NCBI RefSeq assembly: GCF_000688475.1
Contig: NZ_JIAN01000010.1
Location: 1-64,000, forward strand
Reading direction: 5' to 3'
Length of the DNA stretch: 64,000 nt
From: Cellulomonas sp. URHE0023
Lineage (GTDB): Bacteria > Actinomycetota > Actinomycetes > Actinomycetales > Cellulomonadaceae
The notes beneath the pieces were generated by a model that saw only the letters and a list, made by a program, of their open reading frames with translations, was not told where the DNA came from and searched no databases. A program made the position numbers and the translations under genes. This document shows positions 15,625 to 24,459 of this stretch, in pieces; position 1 is the stretch's first letter, and each line of letters begins with the position of its first letter.

Positions 15625-17450
15625 CGCAGGCCGTCGCGTGCGCGGTACGCCGCCCAGGACGAGGCCACCAGAGCGAGGTCCTCGTCCCGCAGCGCCTCCC
15701 CCGACCGGTCGATGCGCTCGGCGTAGTAGAGGGCCGGCACACCCCACGTCGTCTGCTGCACGACGTACTCACGCCACTGCGCCAGCGACGCCATCGGCCA
15801 CTGGTCGGTGTCCACCAGGTGCGTCGGCAGGCATGCCGCCACCGTCGCGGCGCGGACCGCTGCCTGTCCGGCGGCCGAGACGTGCGCGCCGGACGGATCG
15901 CGTTCCAGGACGTCGTCGAGCCGGACCATGTCGCACACGTCGCCGAAGGAGGGGTGCGGGGTGTGCGTCACCACGAGGGCGTCGGACTTGGCGCCCTTGG
16001 CGGCGAGGTACATGCGCCGCAGCAGCACGTGCAGCGCGGCGACACCCCACGGTCCCCCGCCGCCCGGGCGACGCACGGCCGACCCTGACGGCGACCGCTG
16101 CGTGAAGTCGATCTTCAACCCGTCGGCGTCGAGGCCGGCGCTGCCCAGCAGGTACGCGACCAGGTGGTCGAGGCGCTCGAGGTACGCCGGGTTGCCCACG
16201 TCGACGGCCACCGGCCGCCCCGCCGGGTCGAGCACGCACTCGGCATCAGGGACACCGGCCGGGTCCCATGCCTTCCACCAGAGCAGGACCCGCTGTCCCG
16301 CGCGGTGGCGACCCTCGATCCAGGTGCGCAGGTCGGGCCACCGTTCCTGGTCGGGCTCAGCGGTGCCGTAGGACGCCTGCCACCGGTCGTCCACCACGAC
16401 CGTGCCAGGGACGACGCCGTGGGCGGCGAGGTGGCCCAGCAGCTCGTCGTACACGTCCGCTCGCGAGAGGTCGCTCGCCGTGGGCGCGTCGGGCGGCGCG
16501 ACCGGCAGGTCAGACAGGTGCGCCGGGTGAAGCCCGGTCGACCCGGGCACACGGGCGCACTGCGCTCCCCAGCCGCAGAAGATCGGTTCGCGCCACCACG
16601 CCGGACCGGCCGCGACGGCTGCCCTGGGCGCGTAGCCCGCGTCCACCAGGTCGTCGCGGTACCTGCGAAGGGCCTCCCACGGGTCGGTGACCGGCCGCAG
16701 CACGAGGGCCGGCGTCTGGAGCTCGCCGTCCACGGCGGTGTGCCCGTCGTAGTCGAGGGCGACGAGGTACCCGTCGTCGAGCGGCTCGTACGTCACCTCG
16801 GTGAACCCGAGCGCCGCGACGGGGCCGACGACTCCGAGCGACAGCCACTCGCCTTCCGGTACCTCGAGCGGTCCCGCCGCCGGGGGGCGTCCGAGCGCCA
16901 GGCACAGCGGCGGTGGAGAGAAGACGGCATGGACCCGGCCGGGCGACCCGTCGCCCAGCACGCCGAGGGCCGCGGCACTGGTCGCCGGGCGGACGACCTG
17001 CACGGGCTCGGTGGGCGTCGGGACGAAGACGGAACGGTGCTCGATCGACGAGCGGAACGTGCCGGTCGCACCGGAAGGCAGCAGCGCCGCGCCCCCGAGC
17101 AGCCGGACACGTCCCAGGTACCCCCGACCGCGGACCGTCACGGTGAGCTCGAGGCGGTCCTCGCAGCACAGCAGCCGGACGGTCCTGGAGGACCATGCGG
17201 TGCTCTCGCAGGACAGCCTGACCTCCATCTCCGACGTGCCGACCTGCCGGACCTCGGGCGTTCCTACGGTCGTCGACACGTCGGCCACGTCGACCCGGTC
17301 GAGCGACGCGAGCAGGCTCAGCTGCGACCAGATGCGCCCCTGCCCGTCGGCGAGCACGGCGCGCGGCGGTGCCTGCAGGACGACAACCCGGTAGTGCGGA
17401 CCGACGAGGGTGCCGTCGGAGGTCAGGACGACGCCCACGCCTGCCTCCAC
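15621..17450 (-). CDS. GH36/GH31-like glycosidase (alpha-galactosidase-type TIM barrel)
   Basis: 609 residues. An N-terminal beta-supersandwich domain (about 1-280) precedes a TIM barrel. Barrel landmarks are VVVDDRWQ (about 345), VLLWWKAWDP, and DGLKIDFTQR with Asp448 in the place of the clan-D catalytic nucleophile. The acid/base would be in RLDDVLERD (about 520). Cytoplasmic (no signal peptide). Family assignment between GH36 and GH31 cannot be settled by eye. The GTG start at 17450 lies 28 bp inside the aldolase gene. The stop overlaps the next ATG, so the operon is tightly coupled. Confidence 0.7.
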   Translation of the reverse strand: MEAGVGVVLTSDGTLVGPHYRVVVLQAPPRAVLADGQGRIWSQLSLLASLDRVDVADVSTTVGTPEVRQVGTSEMEVRLSCESTAWSSRTVRLLCCEDRLELTVTVRGRGYLGRVRLLGGAALLPSGATGTFRSSIEHRSVFVPTPTEPVQVVRPATSAAALGVLGDGSPGRVHAVFSPPPLCLALGRPPAAGPLEVPEGEWLSLGVVGPVAALGFTEVTYEPLDDGYLVALDYDGHTAVDGELQTPALVLRPVTDPWEALRRYRDDLVDAGYAPRAAVAAGPAWWREPIFCGWGAQCARVPGSTGLHPAHLSDLPVAPPDAPTASDLSRADVYDELLGHLAAHGVVPGTVVVDDRWQASYGTAEPDQERWPDLRTWIEGRHRAGQRVLLWWKAWDPAGVPDAECVLDPAGRPVAVDVGNPAYLERLDHLVAYLLGSAGLDADGLKIDFTQRSPSGSAVRRPGGGGPWGVAALHVLLRRMYLAAKGAKSDALVVTHTPHPSFGDVCDMVRLDDVLERDPSGAHVSAAGQAAVRAATVAACLPTHLVDTDQWPMASLAQWREYVVQQTTWGVPALYYAERIDRSGEALRDEDLALVASSWAAYRARDGLR

Positions 17451-18337
17451 GGCCGCGCCTCCGCGTCGACGACCTCGATCAGCCTCCGCAGCCGCGGGAC
17501 GGCGACCGCACGGAGGGCCGCGTCGACGTCAGCGGAGCCGACGACGTCGCTCCACAGGGCGCGGCCTGCGAGGAAGCCGCTCGCACCGCCGCGGCACGCC
17601 GCCCCGACAGCCCTCTCGAAGTCGCCCGGGTCGACGCCCTGCGACAGGACCACCCACGGCCCTCGCACCACCGCCCCCAGCCGCTCGCACGCAGCGTCGA
17701 GTGTCGTGAGCGGGCCGCGACCGGCCTGCGGGACCTGCGCCTTGTAGAGGTCGGCCCCCAGCCCGGACAGCTCGTGGGCCGCCTCCACGATCGCGTCGTC
17801 CAGGTCCCACGTAGCGGTGTCCTCCTCGGCGGCGGGCCGCGCCACGGGTTCGAGCACCGAGAGGACACCCCGCCGACGCGCCTCGGCGACGAAGCGCTGC
17901 GCCAGCTCGACCCGGTCCTGGCGCCGGGAGTCCCGCCTCCAGATCAGCAGCAGCTTGAGCGCGGCCACGCCCCGCAGGTCGAAGCCGCTGCCGAGCACGA
18001 CGTCGTCGAGGCCCGTCTCCTCGACCGGGCCGCCCACGTCCTGCACGAGGCTGTCCGTCGCCAGGACCAGACCGGTGGACGAGCTGAGCACGGACCCACG
18101 GACCCGCTCGAACGCGGGACCCCGGTCGATGAGGAAGCCGGACGCGAGCGGTCCGAGCTCCCGAGCCACGGCGACCTTGAAGTCGACCACGCTGTCGTCG
18201 GTCCGCGGCACGCCCGCGGCGTCGAACATCGTCCGCAGGCTCTCGCGCTGGTCCATCGCGACCATCGCGAAGCCGCCCGAGGGCCGGGCGATCGCATCGA
18301 GGGTCACGGTCGTGGGATCGCCTGCCGAGCGGGGCAC
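17423..18337 (-). CDS. YihT/LacD-like class I aldolase (ketose-phosphate or sulfofructose-phosphate type)
   Basis: 304 residues. The opening ARPSGGFAMVAMDQRESLR, followed by DFKVAVAREL, KLLLIW and GASGFLAGRALWSDVVG, closely follows the E. coli YihT (6-deoxy-6-sulfofructose-1-phosphate aldolase) and LacD (tagatose bisphosphate aldolase) family. Lys199 in LYKAQVP is the expected Schiff-base lysine. Start choice: GTG at 18337 lies where a transcript from the mapped promoter would begin, so it may be leaderless; GTG 18379 would start upstream of the -35 box and is unlikely. First gene of the minus-strand operon. The true substrate (sulfosugar, tagatose or another ketose phosphate) is open: no YihV-type kinase is present in this window. 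Confidence 0.82.
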   Translation of the reverse strand: MPRSAGDPTTVTLDAIARPSGGFAMVAMDQRESLRTMFDAAGVPRTDDSVVDFKVAVARELGPLASGFLIDRGPAFERVRGSVLSSSTGLVLATDSLVQDVGGPVEETGLDDVVLGSGFDLRGVAALKLLLIWRRDSRRQDRVELAQRFVAEARRRGVLSVLEPVARPAAEEDTATWDLDDAIVEAAHELSGLGADLYKAQVPQAGRGPLTTLDAACERLGAVVRGPWVVLSQGVDPGDFERAVGAACRGGASGFLAGRALWSDVVGSADVDAALRAVAVPRLRRLIEVVDAEARPWRQAWASS

Positions 18338-18343
18338 CTCCCC

Positions 18344-18373
18344 ATCCTGCGAAGCGCTTCTGCGGCCGGTCAA
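18344..18373 (-). promoter_or_regulatory. Promoter with LacI-type operator in its spacer (glycosidase operon)
   Basis: Minus strand: -35 TTGACC (18368-18373), -10-like CAGGAT (18344-18349). The 18-bp spacer contains the perfect palindrome GAAGCGCTTC (18351-18360) with the central CG of LacI-family operators. A bound repressor would block the promoter directly. Drives aldolase, GH36-like, MBL and (alpha/alpha)6 genes. Confidence 0.65.
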
Positions 18374-18380
18374 GTGCACG

Positions 18381-18410
18381 TTGACAGACCCGGGAACCGC
18401 TTCTTTTCAT
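18381..18410 (+). promoter_or_regulatory. Divergent promoter with a second LacI-type operator (towards GH38)
   Basis: Plus strand: perfect -35 TTGACA (18381-18386), 18-bp spacer, -10-like TTTCAT (18405-18410). The spacer contains GAACCGCTTC (18394-18403), 9 of 10 identical to the operator in the opposite promoter and in the same relative place. The transcript would cross the small minus-strand STAS gene before reaching the GH38 start at 18880. Confidence 0.55.
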
Positions 18411-18439
18411 GGAGCGGTGCACGCGGTGGAGACGTTTCC

Positions 18440-18691
18440 TCAGGGGTCGGGCGGTCCGCCGCCCAGCTCGCTGCCGCCGAACTCCTGGCGGTGCCTCGCC
18501 AGCCACTGCAGCGTGGCGTCACCCGCGAGGTCCGCGACGTGCAGCGCGGACGTGTCGAGGACCGACCCCGGGCCGGCCGCGGCGAGCAGGGGGACCACGG
18601 CCTCACGGAAGTCGGGCGCGGTGTGGACGTCGAGGACGCCCCGTGCGACGACCACCGTCCTGTCACCGTCCAGCTGGATGGTCACGTCCAT
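18440..18691 (-). CDS. STAS-domain protein (anti-sigma-factor antagonist type)
   Basis: 83 residues, a single STAS domain: TIQLDGDRTVVVARGVLDVHTAPDFREAV, then VLDTSALHVAD with Ser48 in the DTS motif where anti-sigma antagonists are phosphorylated. Shorter than RsbV/SpoIIAA (about 105-115), lacking the last helix. ATG at 18691 with CGGAG eight bases upstream. It sits inside the divergent control region of the glycan locus, transcribed against the predicted GH38 transcript. No sigma factor or anti-sigma gene is nearby. Confidence 0.7.
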   Translation of the reverse strand: MDVTIQLDGDRTVVVARGVLDVHTAPDFREAVVPLLAAAGPGSVLDTSALHVADLAGDATLQWLARHRQEFGGSELGGGPPDP

Positions 18692-18879
18692 GTCGGGCTC
18701 CGCAGCGTGCTCCGTGCGCCGTCGGTTCTCGCGGCGCCGGTTCTCGCAGGGTACGTCTCACCGGGGGCGACGGCGAGACCCCGACGGGTCGTGCCGTGCC
18801 TGAGCGGCGCCCCGGCGACACGGTCCCGGAGCCCGCGCGGCAGGTGCCGCCCACCTCGCGCGCCCGACGGGTCGGCCCC

Positions 18880-21396
18880 ATGTCGAACGCCCGGGCCGGC
18901 GAGCAACCGGCCGCCGAGTCCGGCCGCCCGGACGCGACACCGCCGCGGCTCGTCCACATGATCGGGAACGCCCACATCGACCCCGTGTGGCTGTGGCCCT
19001 GGCAGGAGGGCTACCAGGAGGCGCGGGCCACCTTCGCGTCGGTGATCGCGCGGATGGACGAGTACGACGACTTCGTGTTCACGTGCGACCAGATGGTCCT
19101 GCTGTCGTGGGTCGAGGAGTCGGACCCGGCGCTGTTCGAGCAGATCCGGCGGCGCGAGTCGGAGGGTCGGTGGGTCAACGTCGGAGGGTGGTGGGTCGAG
19201 CCCGACTGCAACATGCCCCTGGGTGAGAGCTTCGTGCGACAGGGGCTGTACGGGCAGCGGTTCCTGCTGTCGCGGTTCGGCAGGGCCGCGACGGTCGGCG
19301 TGAACCTCGACCCCTTCGGTCACAGCGCGGTCCTGCCGACCATCCTGCGCGGGCAGGGAATCGACTCGTACCTGTACCTGCGCCCGGGGCCTCACGAGAG
19401 CGACGTCCACCGCACCCTCCTGCGCTGGGAGGCACCCGACGGGAGCACGGTGCTCGCGTACCGCGTCCCCCACGAGTACTCGAGCGGCGCCGGCCCCGTG
19501 GACGGTCAGGTGGACAAGGCGCTCGCCGCGCTCGATCCGGACCTGGGCGAGGTGATGGTGCTCTACGGCGTCGGGAACCACGGCGGTGGACCGACCCGGG
19601 CGAACATCGAGTCCATCCACCGCTACGACCGGATGGGGTCGTTCGGCCGCCTGCGCATGGCGGGTCCTCGTGACTTCTTCGACGGTGCGGTGGCGCGCGA
19701 CGGCATCGCCGCCCGGACCGGTGACCTGCAGCACCACGCACCGGGGTGCTACTCGGCTCACTCGGGCATCAAGACGTGGCAGTACCGCGCCCAGCGGGCC
19801 CTGCTGGTCGCCGAGCGGTGGGCCGTCGTGACGGCCGTGACGGACGGCGTCCCCTACCCCCGGGAGGCCCTGGAGGACGCGTGGAAGCACGTGCTCTTCA
19901 ACCAGTTCCACGACATCCTGCCCGGCACCGCCGTCGAGGCGGCGTTCGACGACGCGCGCGACCAGCTCGGAGCCGCGGTCACGACCGCCAAGCGCGTGAC
20001 CGCGCGTGCGCACAGCGTGATCGCCCGGCAGGTCGACATCCCGTTCGAGCGGGACTCCCAGCCCGTGCTCGTCTTCAACCCCCACCCGTGGCCGGTCTCG
20101 TGCGACGTCGGACTGCACCTCGGCATGGAGCCCGCCGGGGTCGTCGACGACGTCGGTGAGCCCGTCCGGTGGCAGCCGACGCAGTCGCGCGCGGCAGCGG
20201 CAGCGCAGGGGCGAAGCTCGCTCGTGCTTCGCGCCGACCTGCCCGCCCTGGGCTACCGCCTCTACCGGGTGCACCGCACCAGCGACGCACAGGTGACTGC
20301 GACGTCGCTGGTGGCCACCCCCGACCTCCTCGAGAACGACCTCGTCCGCATCGAGCTCGACCCGGACACCGGCTGGCTGCGGTCGTACCTCGACAAGCGC
20401 ACCGGCATCGACGTGATGGCCGGCGTCGACGGCAGCACGCACACGCAGGTCTGTGCCGACCCGACCGACACCTGGGGGCACCGGGTCGTGTCGTACGCCT
20501 GGCCCGGCGACGCGATGGAGGTGCGGGGCTCCGCCGTCCGGGAGCTGGGCCCGCTGCGGGCCCGGGTCCGGGTGCGACGTGCCTGGGGGGCCTCGACGAT
20601 GACCGAGGACCTGATCCTCGACCACGACTCGGGCAGTCTTCGGGTGGAGGTGACCCTCGACTGGCACGAGGAGGCGCACCTCCTCAAGGTCCGGGTCCCG
20701 ACGTCGCTGGACGAGCCGCGTGCGACCTACGAGATCCCGTTCGCGTCGATCGAGCGGCCGGTCGACGGCGCCGAGGAGCCCGGTCAAGGATGGGTCGACC
20801 TCACCGGCTCCGTCGCCGGCCGCCCCGCCGGCCTGACGATCCTGGTGACGCACAAGCACGGCTACGACGTCTCCGGCGGCGCGCAGCCGAGCATCGGGAT
20901 CACGGCCGTCCGGAGTCCCGTCTACGCCTGGCACGACCCGTACCTGCTCGACCCGGACGGCGAGTACGCGTTCCAGGACCAGGGCGTGCAGCGGTTCACC
21001 TACGTCCTGGTCCCGCACGCCGGTGACCTCCACGTGGCGGACCCGACGCGCCGCGCCCAGGAGCTCGGGATGCCGCCGCGCGCGATGCTCGAGTCGTCGC
21101 ACGGGGGGACCCTGCCTCCGCGCAGGTCGTTCGTCACCGACGAGGGCGGCGCCGTGATGATCACGGCGGTCAAGGGCAGCGAGGACGCGACGACCGGTCC
21201 AGGCGGTGCAGACCTCGTCGTCCGCGCCGTCGAGACGCAGGGCAAGCCCGCCATGGGTGTGCTCGACCTGCCGCTGCTCGGACGCCGCGTCGAGGTTCCG
21301 TTCGGGCCGTTCCAGCTGCGGACCTTCGCCGTCCCCGCGGCGAGCGATGCGCCGCTCGTCGAGCTCGACCTGGTCGAACGGCCGTCGCCGCAGTGA
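18880..21396 (+). CDS. Glycoside hydrolase family 38 alpha-mannosidase
   Basis: 838 residues. Zinc ligands His32 and Asp34 are in NAHIDPVWLWPWQEG. The predicted nucleophile is Asp144 in NLDPFGHS, and a further ligand His344 is in FNQFHDILPG. The middle helical domain and C-terminal beta-sandwich domains (about 400-838) are complete. No signal peptide, so it should trim imported manno-oligosaccharides in the cytoplasm. The ATG at 18880 precedes the first conserved block; upstream in-frame sequence is arginine-rich and looks non-coding, while ATG 18958 would be too short. Probably expressed from the promoter at 18381; the binding-protein gene follows 169 bp later. Confidence 0.92.
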   Translation: MSNARAGEQPAAESGRPDATPPRLVHMIGNAHIDPVWLWPWQEGYQEARATFASVIARMDEYDDFVFTCDQMVLLSWVEESDPALFEQIRRRESEGRWVNVGGWWVEPDCNMPLGESFVRQGLYGQRFLLSRFGRAATVGVNLDPFGHSAVLPTILRGQGIDSYLYLRPGPHESDVHRTLLRWEAPDGSTVLAYRVPHEYSSGAGPVDGQVDKALAALDPDLGEVMVLYGVGNHGGGPTRANIESIHRYDRMGSFGRLRMAGPRDFFDGAVARDGIAARTGDLQHHAPGCYSAHSGIKTWQYRAQRALLVAERWAVVTAVTDGVPYPREALEDAWKHVLFNQFHDILPGTAVEAAFDDARDQLGAAVTTAKRVTARAHSVIARQVDIPFERDSQPVLVFNPHPWPVSCDVGLHLGMEPAGVVDDVGEPVRWQPTQSRAAAAAQGRSSLVLRADLPALGYRLYRVHRTSDAQVTATSLVATPDLLENDLVRIELDPDTGWLRSYLDKRTGIDVMAGVDGSTHTQVCADPTDTWGHRVVSYAWPGDAMEVRGSAVRELGPLRARVRVRRAWGASTMTEDLILDHDSGSLRVEVTLDWHEEAHLLKVRVPTSLDEPRATYEIPFASIERPVDGAEEPGQGWVDLTGSVAGRPAGLTILVTHKHGYDVSGGAQPSIGITAVRSPVYAWHDPYLLDPDGEYAFQDQGVQRFTYVLVPHAGDLHVADPTRRAQELGMPPRAMLESSHGGTLPPRRSFVTDEGGAVMITAVKGSEDATTGPGGADLVVRAVETQGKPAMGVLDLPLLGRRVEVPFGPFQLRTFAVPAASDAPLVELDLVERPSPQ

Positions 21397-21565
21397 AGCC
21401 GGACGACGCTTCGGGATGCGGTGCGGTCGCTGCGGAACGACGCTGGGAGGGCGCACCCGGGCGACGCCCGGGCGCGGAGGCGTCGAGACGGGGCGCACCC
21501 TTCGGTCCGTGGGACCGAACGATCCCGTCCGGCGCCGTCGTCGGCTCCGGGGTGAAGGAGTCGTG

Positions 21566-22936
21566 ATGAGGAGGAACCGACGCATCGCCGTCCTGCTGGT
21601 ACCGGGCGCGGTGCTCGCCATGGCAGCCTGCAGCGGCGGTGGGAGCGGGGCGGCCAGCACGGCCGTCGCCGACTTCGCCGGGACGCCGACCGGGACGATG
21701 AAAGGCTGGGCGTTCGACAACCCGGACGAGGTGGGGACGTCGCGGCTCGACTATGCGGCCGAACAGCTCCCCGACGTCGACGTCAAGCTCGACCAGACGG
21801 CGTTCGACGCGCAGAAGCTCACCACGCGCCTGGCAGGCGGGGACGTGCCCGACGTGGTCCAGATGGACCGCCGGTACGTCACGACGTATGCCGCGCAGAA
21901 GCTGATCATGCCGCTCGACAAGTGCTTCACGGCGCACGACGTGGACGCCGACACCTGGTGGTACAAGTTCGTCGTGGACGACGTGCGGTACAACGACCAG
22001 GTGTGGGCGGTGCCGCAGTTCTACCAGCCGCCCGCGATCCTGCTGAACGAGCGGGTGATGCAGGCCGCAGGCGTCACCGACGACCAGATCGACACGTCGA
22101 AGCCCGACGTGCTGCTGCCCGCCATCACCAAGATGTACCAGGAGAGCGGAGGCGTCCCGACGACCCTCGGCTTCGACCCGGTCGCCACCGGCCAGGCCGG
22201 TCTGTGGGTGCTGGCCAACGGTGGCCGTCTGACCGACGACGAGGGCAAGCCGACGCTCGACGACCCCGCCAACGAGGCCGGGATCGACCTGCTCAAGCAG
22301 ATCACCGACGCGCAGGGCGGCTTCGCCAAGATCAAGAGCTTCACCGACTCGTTCGACACCTTCGGCGACAACAACCAGTTCGTGGCCGACCAGGTCGGTG
22401 CTCAGGTGGACGCCCAGTGGTACCCGAACGTGCTGTCTCCTTACCTGGACAAGGTCCAGCTCGGCGCTGTCCCGTTCCGCGGCAAGGACGGCAAGCCGTT
22501 CTCCGTCGCCTCGGGCACGGCCTTCGTCATCCCCGCCCTGGCCAAGAACCCGGCAGCCGCGTGCGCGTGGGCGATCGACCTGACGTCGTCGGCCGCGTGG
22601 GACGCCGCAGGTGACGCGCGCGGCGAGACGCGCCAGGAGGACGGCGGCGTGAACACGGGCCTGTTCACCGGCTCACCCGACGCCGACAAGGCGCTGCGAG
22701 ACAAGTGGGTCGTCCCGTCCGGCAACGCAGGGTTCGACCAGGTCATCTCGACGTACTACGACGTCCTCGACTACGGCCAGACCTTCGGCTCGTCGCCGGC
22801 AGGGCAGCAGATCGAGAGCGAGCTCAACAATGCGGTGACTGCCGCCCTTCTCGGCGACAAGTCCACGTCGGAGGCGCTTGCCGATGCGCAGTCCGCGGCG
22901 CAGCGCGCCTACGACAACGTCATGGCCGGCAGCTGA
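21566..22936 (+). CDS. ABC transporter sugar-binding lipoprotein (family 1 extracellular SBP)
   Basis: 456 residues. Lipoprotein signal peptide with VLAMAAC lipobox (Cys22), then a periplasmic-binding-protein fold (KGWAFDNPDEV; GGDVPDVVQMDRRYVTTYA; WAVPQFYQPPAILLN; AFVIPALAKN). ATG at 21566 preceded by GGTGAAGGAG. It is the only binding protein in this locus, so it most likely serves the two permeases at 9899-11790, although it is separated from them by the divergent enzyme operon. Followed by a strong terminator. Confidence 0.9.
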   Translation: MRRNRRIAVLLVPGAVLAMAACSGGGSGAASTAVADFAGTPTGTMKGWAFDNPDEVGTSRLDYAAEQLPDVDVKLDQTAFDAQKLTTRLAGGDVPDVVQMDRRYVTTYAAQKLIMPLDKCFTAHDVDADTWWYKFVVDDVRYNDQVWAVPQFYQPPAILLNERVMQAAGVTDDQIDTSKPDVLLPAITKMYQESGGVPTTLGFDPVATGQAGLWVLANGGRLTDDEGKPTLDDPANEAGIDLLKQITDAQGGFAKIKSFTDSFDTFGDNNQFVADQVGAQVDAQWYPNVLSPYLDKVQLGAVPFRGKDGKPFSVASGTAFVIPALAKNPAAACAWAIDLTSSAAWDAAGDARGETRQEDGGVNTGLFTGSPDADKALRDKWVVPSGNAGFDQVISTYYDVLDYGQTFGSSPAGQQIESELNNAVTAALLGDKSTSEALADAQSAAQRAYDNVMAGS

Positions 22937-22942
22937 GCTCGA

Positions 22943-22980
22943 GCCCCCGACCGCACGCGGCGTCGCGTGCGGTCGGGGGC
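22943..22980. terminator. Very strong bidirectional terminator
   Basis: Perfect 17-bp stem (22943-22959 with 22964-22980), loop GCGT. Lies between convergent genes ending at 22936 and 22995. Confidence 0.9.
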
Positions 22981-22994
22981 CCTCGCCGAGGGCG

Positions 22995-23255
22995 TCAGGC
23001 TGTCGTGAACCCGATCGCCTTGTGCGTCCCGTCGCAGTACGGCTTGATCGTGGAGACGCCGCAGCGGCAGAGCGCGACGGTTGCTCGTCGCCGCGGCACG
23101 GGCTGCCCGTCGGCGTCCGTGATGGTCACGTCGCCCCGCACCAGGAGCGGGCCGTCCGGGCACGCCACGATCGTCGGCTCGCGGACCGCACGTGGCGGGA
23201 GGCCGCCGCCGCTGCTCACCGGAACCGCGCCGCTCATGGCAGCCTCGCTGCTCAT
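22995..23255 (-). CDS. CDGSH-type iron-sulfur protein
   Basis: 86 residues. Residues 63-78 read CRCGVSTIKPYCDGTH, an exact CDGSH pattern (C-x-C-x2-S-x3-P-x-C-D-G-T-H) that binds a [2Fe-2S] cluster through three Cys and one His. Residues 1-25 are low complexity. The ATG at 23255 overlaps the stop of the upstream diiron-type gene by four bases, so the two are translationally coupled. Likely an electron-transfer or redox-sensing partner of that protein. Confidence 0.9.
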   Translation of the reverse strand: MSSEAAMSGAVPVSSGGGLPPRAVREPTIVACPDGPLLVRGDVTITDADGQPVPRRRATVALCRCGVSTIKPYCDGTHKAIGFTTA

Positions 23256-24268
23256 GGCAGCCGCAACGAGCTGACGTCGGCCTCCCACGCGGACAGGACG
23301 TGGTCGCCGGCGAGCCCGTCCAGGTACAGGCAGGTGGCCGCCCCGAACAGGATGTCCTCCAGCAGCTCCGGCTCGCTCTGCGCGAGCGCTCCCGCGAGGT
23401 CCCGCCCGGCGATCTGCTCGTGGACGGCGTCCGCCTCGACGTGCTCGTCGAAGTACCACGTCGTCCCCTGGTCGAAGCCGTGCCGACGGAACCCGTCCCC
23501 GTACAGCCTGTTCGGCAGCGACGAGGTCATCTCGAAGCAGGCCAGGTGACCCGCCGTGGCGCCGCGCCACCGGCGGTGCAGCCCGAACAGCGACATCACG
23601 TTCACCCCGGCCAGGGTCACGGCGGGCACACGCTCCACGTAGGCGCCGTACTGGTCGTCCAGCCCTGCACCCCGCATCGTGCGGGCGAACAGCTCGTAGT
23701 GCATCCGGCCGGGGTCCCCGCCGCCGTACTCGTCGGCCTGGATCTCGACCAGCGCGGCCTTCGGCTGTCCCAGGAGCCGAGGTATGGCCCACGTGTGAGG
23801 GTCCGCCTCCTTGAGCTGGTAGATGGACCGGTGGATGAGGAACTCGTGCAGCTGCTCCAGGCTCGCGCGCTTCGCGACGTAGCGGGCGACGCTCGGGCCG
23901 GGCGTGGGCGCCGTGAGGGCGAAGAGGGCGTCGGCGACGGCGTCGCGCTGAGGGACCACCCCGTCGGGCACGGGCACGCGCTCCGCGAGGTGCTGCTCGA
24001 GCGCACGTTCGACCACCGCCCGGGCCGACAGGAGGACGGGGTCCCACTCCCACTCGTCGTCGACGCCCTCGAAGCCGCGGTAGAACAGCTCGTACATGAC
24101 GTAGAGGGAAAGCTGGACGTCGTCGTCCGTCAGGAGGTCCGTGGATCGCTCGGTGACGCGCCGTGCTGTCTCGGTCAGACCGGCACCGTCGGTGCCGTGC
24201 ACACGTCCCGAACCGAGGAGATCGAGCACGGCGAGGCTGAGCGGTCCTCGAGGCATCGGAAGCTTCAC
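23252..24268 (-). CDS. Haem-oxygenase-like diiron oxidase family protein
   Basis: 338 residues, all-helical. Metal-ligand-like motifs in order: HEFLIHRSIYQLKEADPH (about 138-155), EIQADEYGGGDPGRMHYELF (about 175-194) and FDEHVEADAVHEQ (about 272-284, H-x3-D-x2-H). This is the iron-containing redox enzyme / HDO superfamily (CADD, SznF-like), which activates O2 at a diiron site. Substrate unknown. Translationally coupled to a CDGSH [2Fe-2S] protein, an attractive electron donor. ATG at 24268. Confidence 0.8.
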   Translation of the reverse strand: MKLPMPRGPLSLAVLDLLGSGRVHGTDGAGLTETARRVTERSTDLLTDDDVQLSLYVMYELFYRGFEGVDDEWEWDPVLLSARAVVERALEQHLAERVPVPDGVVPQRDAVADALFALTAPTPGPSVARYVAKRASLEQLHEFLIHRSIYQLKEADPHTWAIPRLLGQPKAALVEIQADEYGGGDPGRMHYELFARTMRGAGLDDQYGAYVERVPAVTLAGVNVMSLFGLHRRWRGATAGHLACFEMTSSLPNRLYGDGFRRHGFDQGTTWYFDEHVEADAVHEQIAGRDLAGALAQSEPELLEDILFGAATCLYLDGLAGDHVLSAWEADVSSLRLP

Positions 24269-24459
24269 AGGCCAGTCTTTCTGAGTCGCGTCCGGCCTCC
24301 CCGATGCTGGAGGGGCGACGCCTCAGACCAGGGTTGCATGTCACCCGCGTGCTGCAAGTCGGGCACCCAGAGCCCGGACCTGGCTGCTGCTGGTGGGGAA
24401 ACCGGCCGGTGCGCGGCATCGCATCAAGCCACGAGCAACCAGGGCCGTGGCTCGACGCG

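Noticed and set aside
17423..18337. Complete sulfoquinovose degradation pathway
   Set aside because: Only the aldolase resembles that pathway; no YihQ, YihS or YihV equivalents could be recognised, so only aldolase family is called.
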